Below are positions 59,687 through 64,000 of a DNA stretch of 64,000 nt, one piece after another; positions within the stretch are counted from its first letter, which is position 1; the number at the start of each line of letters is the position of its first letter. This DNA is from Streptomyces sp. GESEQ-35 (GTDB taxonomy: Bacteria; Actinomycetota; Actinomycetes; Streptomycetales; Streptomycetaceae): the NCBI RefSeq assembly GCF_017948485.1, contig NZ_JAFFSX010000018.1, positions 62,001 to 126,000 on the forward strand, given 5' to 3'. The notes under the pieces are model-generated. The model searched no databases, was not told where the DNA came from, and saw only the letters and a program-made list of their open reading frames with translations. The position numbers were made by a program, and so were the translations under genes.

Positions 59687-61069
59687 CTACGCGCCGATCA
59701 GGCGACCCGCGAGGTAGCCCTCGATCTGGTCCAGCGACACCCGCTCCTGCTTCATGGTGTCGCGCTCGCGCACCGTCACCGCGTTGTCATCCAGGGTGTC
59801 GAAGTCGACCGTCACGCAGTACGGCGTACCGATCTCGTCCTGGCGGCGGTAGCGGCGGCCGATCGCGCCGGCGTCGTCGAAGTCGATGTTCCAGTTCTGG
59901 CGGAGCGCCTGGGCGAGGCCCTTGGCCTTCGGGGACAGCTCGGGGTTCCTCGAAAGAGGCAGCACCGCGACCTTCACGGGAGCCAGCCGGTGGTCGAGGC
60001 GCAGCACCGTGCGCTTCTCCATCTTGCCCTTGGCGTTGGGCGCCTCGTCCTCGATGTAGGCGTCGAGGAGGAAGGCGAGCATCGCGCGGCCGACACCGGC
60101 GGCGGGCTCGATGACGTACGGCGTCCAGCGCTCCCCGGCCTCCTGGTCGAAGTAGGAGAGGTCCTGGCCGGAGGCCTTGGAGTGGGCGCCGAGGTCGTAG
60201 TCGGTGCGGTTGGCGACACCTTCGAGCTCGCCCCACTCGCTGCCGCCGAACTGGAAGCGGTACTCGATGTCAGCGGTGCGCTTGGAGTAGTGGGAGAGCT
60301 TCTCCTTGGGGTGGTCGTACCACCGCATGTTCTCCTCGCGCAGGCCCAGGCCGGTGTACCAGTTCCAGCGCTGCTCCATCCAGTACTCCTGCCACTTCTC
60401 GTCCTCGCCCGGCTTGACGAAGAACTCCATCTCCATCTGCTCGAACTCGCGGGTGCGGAAGATGAAGTTGCCGGGCGTGATCTCGTTGCGGAAGGACTTG
60501 CCCATCTGGGCGATGCCGAACGGCGGCTTACGGCGCGAAGTGGTCTGCACCTGGGCGAAGTTGGTGAAGATGCCCTGGGCGGTCTCGGGGCGCAGGTAGG
60601 CGATGGAGCCGCTGTCCTGGGTCGGGCCGAGGTGGGTGGAGAGCAGACCCGAGAACTGCTTGGGCTCGGTGAACTGGCCCTTGTTGCCACAGTGCGGGCA
60701 GTTGACGTCCGCGAGGCCGTTCTCCGGCATCCGGCCGTGCTTGGCCTCGTACGCCTCCTCCAGGTGGTCCGCGCGGAACCGCTTGTGACAGGAGGTGCAC
60801 TCGGTGAGCGGGTCGGTGAAGGTGGCGACGTGACCGGAGGCGACCCAGACCTCGGGGGCCAGGATGACGGACGAGTCGATACCGACGACGTCCTCGCGCG
60901 ACGTCACCATGTAGCGCCACCACTGACGCTTGAGGTTCTCCTTGAGCTCGACACCCAGCGGCCCGTAGTCCCAGGCGGCGCGCTGTCCGCCGTAGATCTC
61001 ACTGCAGGGAAATACGAAGCCACGGCGCTTGCTCAGGCTGACGATGGTGTCGATCTTGTCGGCGGCCAC
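59687..61069 (-). CDS. glyS: Glycyl-tRNA synthetase
   Basis: The 460-residue dimeric class II glycyl-tRNA synthetase of the eukaryote/archaeal-like type used by actinobacteria. Motifs include FVFPCSEIYGGQRAAWDYGP at the N-terminus, LRPETAQGIFTNFAQVQTTS (motif 2 region) and EPAAGVGRAMLAFLLDAYIE (motif 3), with zinc-binding Cys pairs in CTSCHKRF and CPHCGNKG. The C-terminal anticodon-binding domain is complete. The start is GTG 61069. It is divergent from the zinc-uptake operon; both this enzyme and the operon involve zinc. Confidence 0.96.
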   Translation of the reverse strand: MAADKIDTIVSLSKRRGFVFPCSEIYGGQRAAWDYGPLGVELKENLKRQWWRYMVTSREDVVGIDSSVILAPEVWVASGHVATFTDPLTECTSCHKRFRADHLEEAYEAKHGRMPENGLADVNCPHCGNKGQFTEPKQFSGLLSTHLGPTQDSGSIAYLRPETAQGIFTNFAQVQTTSRRKPPFGIAQMGKSFRNEITPGNFIFRTREFEQMEMEFFVKPGEDEKWQEYWMEQRWNWYTGLGLREENMRWYDHPKEKLSHYSKRTADIEYRFQFGGSEWGELEGVANRTDYDLGAHSKASGQDLSYFDQEAGERWTPYVIEPAAGVGRAMLAFLLDAYIEDEAPNAKGKMEKRTVLRLDHRLAPVKVAVLPLSRNPELSPKAKGLAQALRQNWNIDFDDAGAIGRRYRRQDEIGTPYCVTVDFDTLDDNAVTVRERDTMKQERVSLDQIEGYLAGRLIGA

Positions 61070-61193
61070 GGTGCTCTCTTCATTACGACGACGGGCGACG
61101 AAGCGAGGTGCTTCCAGCGAATGCTTCAGGTTACCGGCGGAGGCTCCCCCTCGACCAAATCGGGCTGCCCTTCAGGCCGGACCGGACCTTTGT

Positions 61194-61230
61194 TGACAAT
61201 CGTTTCCAGATTTGTTGAAAATGACTGTCA
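61194..61230 (+). promoter_or_regulatory. Tandem Zur-type boxes over the znuA promoter
   Basis: TGACAATCGTTTCCA (61194-61208) and TGAAAATGACTGTCA (61216-61230) resemble the Streptomyces Zur box TGAAAATGATTTTCA and are 22 bp apart. They overlap a perfect TTGACA -35 (61193-61198), and the second covers the likely -10 and the start codon. Zinc-loaded Zur bound here would repress the uptake operon. Confidence 0.78.
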
Positions 61231-62177
61231 TGAACGCACGTCGTCGTCTGATACCCACCGCCGTGGTGACCACCCTCGGTCTCGCGGCCCTCTCCGCCTG
61301 CTCCAGCGCCGACGCAGGCACCGGCAACACGGACAAGTTCGACGTCGTCGCGTCGTTCTACCCGATGCAGTTCCTCGCCGAGCAGATCGGCGGGGACCAT
61401 GTGAACGTCACCACACTGACCGAGCCCGGTCAGGAGCCGCACGACCTGGAGATCAGCGCCAAGCAGACCGCGCAGCTCCAGGAGTCCGACGCGGTGCTGT
61501 ATCTGAAGAGCCTCCAGCCCGCCGTCGACGAGGCGGTGGGGCAGTCCGAGGTCAAGACGAAGATCGACGCGGCGACCCTCACCAAGCTGGAGGACCACGG
61601 CGACGCCGGTCACAGCCACGAGGGCGAGGAGGAGCACGCCGAGGAGTCGGAGTCGGCGCTCGACCCGCACGTCTGGCTGGACCCGGTGAAGTACGCCGAG
61701 GTCGCCAAGGGTGTCGGCGCCGCCTTCGAGAAGGCCGACCCGGACAACGCGGCCGACTACAAGAAGAACACCGAGTCCCTGGTCGCGAAGCTGGACACGC
61801 TGAACACCGACTTCGAGGACGGCCTCAAGAACACCGACTCCAAGGTGTTCTTCACCAACCACGCGGCCTTCGGCTATCTCGCCGAGCGCTACGGCCTGAC
61901 CCAGGAGGCCATCTCCGGCCTGGAGCCCGACAGCGAGCCGAGCGCGGCGCGGATCAAGGAACTCCAGACGGAGGCCAAGGCGGACGGCGTGACCACCGTC
62001 TTCTACGAGACCTTGGTCTCCGACAAGACGGCCAGGACCCTGGCCGATGACGCCGGGCTGAAAACTGATGTACTCGACCCGCTCGAAGGCATCACGGACA
62101 AGTCCAAGGGCGACGACTACCTCCAGGTCATGCAGGCGAACCTGACGGCCCTGGACAAGGCGCTCGGCGCGAAGTGA
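61230..62177 (+). CDS. znuA: Zinc ABC transporter substrate-binding lipoprotein
   Basis: Captures zinc outside the membrane for ZnuBC. The 315-residue protein has a lipobox (LAALSAC) after MNARRRLIP and the cluster A-I binding domain. Likely ligands are the His in GQEPHDLEIS, DPHVWLDP and FFTNHAAFGYL and a late acidic residue in FYETLVSDKT. The His/Glu-rich loop HGDAGHSHEGEEEH is typical of zinc binders. ATG 61230 begins the signal peptide; no ribosome site precedes it, and promoter spacing suggests a leaderless mRNA. Frames to 61212 and 61221 are alternatives. Confidence 0.93.
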   Translation: MNARRRLIPTAVVTTLGLAALSACSSADAGTGNTDKFDVVASFYPMQFLAEQIGGDHVNVTTLTEPGQEPHDLEISAKQTAQLQESDAVLYLKSLQPAVDEAVGQSEVKTKIDAATLTKLEDHGDAGHSHEGEEEHAEESESALDPHVWLDPVKYAEVAKGVGAAFEKADPDNAADYKKNTESLVAKLDTLNTDFEDGLKNTDSKVFFTNHAAFGYLAERYGLTQEAISGLEPDSEPSAARIKELQTEAKADGVTTVFYETLVSDKTARTLADDAGLKTDVLDPLEGITDKSKGDDYLQVMQANLTALDKALGAK

Positions 62178-62209
62178 CCAGCAGTATCCGGCAGTTCGGA
62201 GGCGCAGCC

Positions 62210-62992
62210 ATGACGGCACATCAAGCCGGCGACCCCGTCATATCCCTGCGGAGCGTGACGGCGGAGCTGGGCTCGCGCCCTGTCCTGCGCGGCATCGACC
62301 TCGCCGTGGGCCACGGTGAGGTCGTCGCCCTGCTCGGCGCGAACGGCTCCGGCAAGTCGACGGCCATCCGCGCGATCATCGGCCAGGTCCCCGTCTCCCA
62401 GGGTGAGATAGAGATCTTCGGCACCCCGCGACGCCGGTTCCGCGACTGGGCACGCGTGGGGTACGTCCCGCAGCGCACGACCGCGGCGGGCGGCGTCCCG
62501 GCCACGGTGACCGAGGTCGTCTCCTCGGGCCGCCTGTCCCGCGCCCGCTTCGGAGTCCTGCGCAAGAGCGACCGGGACGCGATACGGCACTCCCTGGAGC
62601 TGGTCGGCATGGCGGACCGGGCCAGGGACTCGGTCAACGCGCTCTCCGGCGGCCAGCACCAGCGTGTGCTGATCGCCCGCGCGCTCGCCTCCGAACCCGA
62701 GCTGCTGATCATGGACGAGCCGATGGCGGGCGTGGACCTGGCGAGCCAGGAGGTGCTGGCGAGGACGCTCAGGGAGCAGGTCGCGGCAGGTACGACGGTC
62801 CTGCTGGTCCTGCATGAACTGGGCCCCCTGGAGCCGCTGATCGACCGCGCGGTCGTCCTCCGTGACGGCTGCGTCCTGCACGACGGCCCGCCCCCCAAGG
62901 CCGTCGGCCAGCATGCGCTGCCCGGCCACGACCACGTCCACCCGCATGCGGCGCCGGACGCCGAACCGATCCGGACGGGACTCCTGGGCTGA
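62210..62992 (+). CDS. znuC: Zinc ABC transporter ATP-binding protein
   Basis: The 260-residue ATPase of the zinc importer: Walker A GANGSGKST, Q-loop VGYVPQR, signature LSGGQHQRV, Walker B LLIMDEP and switch His in VLHELGPLE. A His-rich tail (GHDHVHPHA) may sense or bind zinc. ATG 62210 has GGAGG 8 bp upstream; an upstream GTG at 62174 overlaps the znuA stop but lacks a site. Its stop overlaps the znuB start. Confidence 0.94.
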   Translation: MTAHQAGDPVISLRSVTAELGSRPVLRGIDLAVGHGEVVALLGANGSGKSTAIRAIIGQVPVSQGEIEIFGTPRRRFRDWARVGYVPQRTTAAGGVPATVTEVVSSGRLSRARFGVLRKSDRDAIRHSLELVGMADRARDSVNALSGGQHQRVLIARALASEPELLIMDEPMAGVDLASQEVLARTLREQVAAGTTVLLVLHELGPLEPLIDRAVVLRDGCVLHDGPPPKAVGQHALPGHDHVHPHAAPDAEPIRTGLLG

Positions 62993-63894
62993 TGGAAATC
63001 CTCGACTACGCGTTCATGCAGCGGGCCCTGCTCGCCGCCGTCCTGGTCGGCATCACCGCCCCCGCGATCGGCATCTACCTCGTCCAGCGCCGCCAGGCCC
63101 TGATGGGCGACGGCATCGGCCATGTCGCGATGACGGGTGTCGGCCTCGGCTTCCTCCTGTCCACCTCGCCGGTGTGGATGGCGACGGCGGTCGCGGTGAT
63201 CGGTGCCGTGCTGATGGAGCTGATCCGCTGGTACGGCAGGACGCGCGGCGACATCGCCCTCGCGATGCTCTTCTACGGCGGTATGGCCGGCGGCGTCATG
63301 TTCATCAACCTCGCGCCGGGCGGCTCCAACGCCAACCTGAACTCGTATCTGTTCGGCTCGCTCTCCACGGTCTCCGAGGACGACGTGTCGGCGATCTGTC
63401 TGCTCGCGGCCTTCGTGGTGCTGGTCACCGTGGGTCTGCGCCGGCAACTGTTCGCGGTCAGCCAGGACGAGGAGTTCGCGCGGGTCACGGGTCTGCCGGT
63501 GCGGGCGCTGAACCTGCTGACGGCGATCACGGCGGCGGTCACGGTGACGGTCGCGATGCGGGTGGTCGGCCTGCTGCTCGTCTCCGCGCTGATGGTGGTC
63601 CCCGTCGCGGCGGCACAGCAACTCAGCCGCAGTTTCGCGCTCACGTTCGCCATCTCGGTGGCCATCGGCGTGGCCGTGACGATCGGCGGGACCGTGACGT
63701 CGTACTACCAGGACGTGCCGCCGGGCGCGACAATTGTGTTGCTGACCATTGCCGCGTTCATCGTGCTGACCGCACTGGCGGCCCCGCTGGCCCGGCGCCG
63801 CGCACGGGCCCTGGCCGCCGCACACCCCGTGGGCGACCCGGCGGAGTGTGCCATTCCGGCCACCCGCGCGCAGGACGGGACGGTCGGCGTCTGA
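62992..63894 (+). CDS. znuB: Zinc ABC transporter permease
   Basis: A 300-residue ABC-3 family permease with about eight helices: MQRALLAAVLVGITAPAIGI, QRRQALMGDGIGHVAMTGVG, NSYLFGSLSTVSEDDV, and RVVGLLLVSALMVVPVAAAQ. It forms the membrane channel for zinc with ZnuA and ZnuC. ATG overlaps the znuC stop (TGATG), so translation is coupled. Confidence 0.95.
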   Translation: MEILDYAFMQRALLAAVLVGITAPAIGIYLVQRRQALMGDGIGHVAMTGVGLGFLLSTSPVWMATAVAVIGAVLMELIRWYGRTRGDIALAMLFYGGMAGGVMFINLAPGGSNANLNSYLFGSLSTVSEDDVSAICLLAAFVVLVTVGLRRQLFAVSQDEEFARVTGLPVRALNLLTAITAAVTVTVAMRVVGLLLVSALMVVPVAAAQQLSRSFALTFAISVAIGVAVTIGGTVTSYYQDVPPGATIVLLTIAAFIVLTALAAPLARRRARALAAAHPVGDPAECAIPATRAQDGTVGV

Positions 63895-63960
63895 CCGCGC
63901 ACATGCGGGGCTGGCACAATGGCCCGGCACGGCAAGCGCAGATGTGAGGAGGCAACCCCG

Positions 63961-64000
63961 GTGACGACCGCTGGACAGCCGGTGAAGGGCCGAGCCACCC
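63961..64000 (+). CDS. zur: Zinc uptake regulator Zur, first 13 codons (cut by window edge)
   Basis: A GTG at 63961 with GGAGG 7 bp upstream opens a frame reading MTTAGQPVKGRAT to the window edge. This matches the N-terminus I recall for Streptomyces Zur, a Fur-family repressor, and zur normally follows znuACB. It lies 66 bp after znuB. Only the start is visible, so the call rests on context and the short match. Confidence 0.78.
   Translation, partial: MTTAGQPVKGRAT

Noticed and set aside
1..64000. tRNA genes, CRISPR arrays, transposases or phage integration sites
   Set aside because: None seen on either strand; the repeats found are short and dispersed or tandem without CRISPR structure.

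Overview
This is a 64-kb chromosomal segment of a Streptomyces or very close relative. The evidence is very high GC with strong third-position bias, TTA leucine codons confined to a few genes, many twin-arginine or Ala-rich signal peptides, and recognisable Streptomyces regulatory sites: a GlnR-type box before nirB, DasR-type sites before a chitinase, Zur-type sites before znuA and a SoxR-type palindrome before an FMN reductase. The gene order dnaG, dgt, nitrate reductase, nirBD, ppdK, dusB, glyS, znuACB, zur looks like conserved Streptomyces core. There are no rRNA or tRNA genes, insertion sequences, phage genes or CRISPR arrays.

Region 1 (1-19.9 kb) is core metabolism and nitrogen assimilation. 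It holds dnaG (cut by the left edge), a ferredoxin-reductase-like flavoprotein, dgt, a CbiX/SirB-type chelatase, a SanA/YdcF protein, the assimilatory nitrate reductase, a gamma-glutamylcyclotransferase-fold protein, a secreted M4 metalloprotease, and an FMN reductase that appears to have lost internal segments. A small secreted protein with a class F sortase, an orphan polyprenyl diphosphate synthase and the operon flavoprotein-nirB-nirD follow. Chelatase (siroheme), nitrate reductase and nitrite reductase together convert nitrate to ammonium.

Region 2 (19.9-24.5 kb) holds an EamA exporter and a mycothiol-dependent-type enzyme facing a TetR repressor across twin operators, then a short-chain dehydrogenase and a PhoX-like phosphatase.

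Region 3 (24.6-35.8 kb) is the main accessory feature: a compact type II (aromatic) polyketide cluster. One leftward operon runs P450, ferredoxin, duplicated TcmI-type cyclase, KS-alpha, chain-length factor, ACP, C9-type ketoreductase, didomain aromatase/cyclase, alpha/beta hydrolase and lipocalin-like protein, with several 4-nt overlaps. A TetR/MFS divergent pair and an OmpR-like regulator with a degenerate receiver and a TTA codon complete it. The product cannot be named from sequence; a ketoreduced, aromatised polyketide tailored by a P450 is expected.

Region 4 (36.3-52.9 kb) contains an excalibur surface protein with an LAxTG signal, a VOC protein, ppdK, a ROK regulator facing a GH63-like/debranching-enzyme operon in which both genes carry a TTA codon, a membrane sulfatase-fold protein, dusB, two MFS exporters, an XRE/MmyB-type regulator and a small CCHH protein.

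Region 5 (53-64 kb) holds a serine hydrolase, a dehalogenase-like hydrolase, an aldo/keto reductase-TetR operon, a GH18 chitinase, a LysE exporter, a DUF4394 lipoprotein, glyS and the zinc-uptake operon znuACB with the first 13 codons of zur at the right edge.
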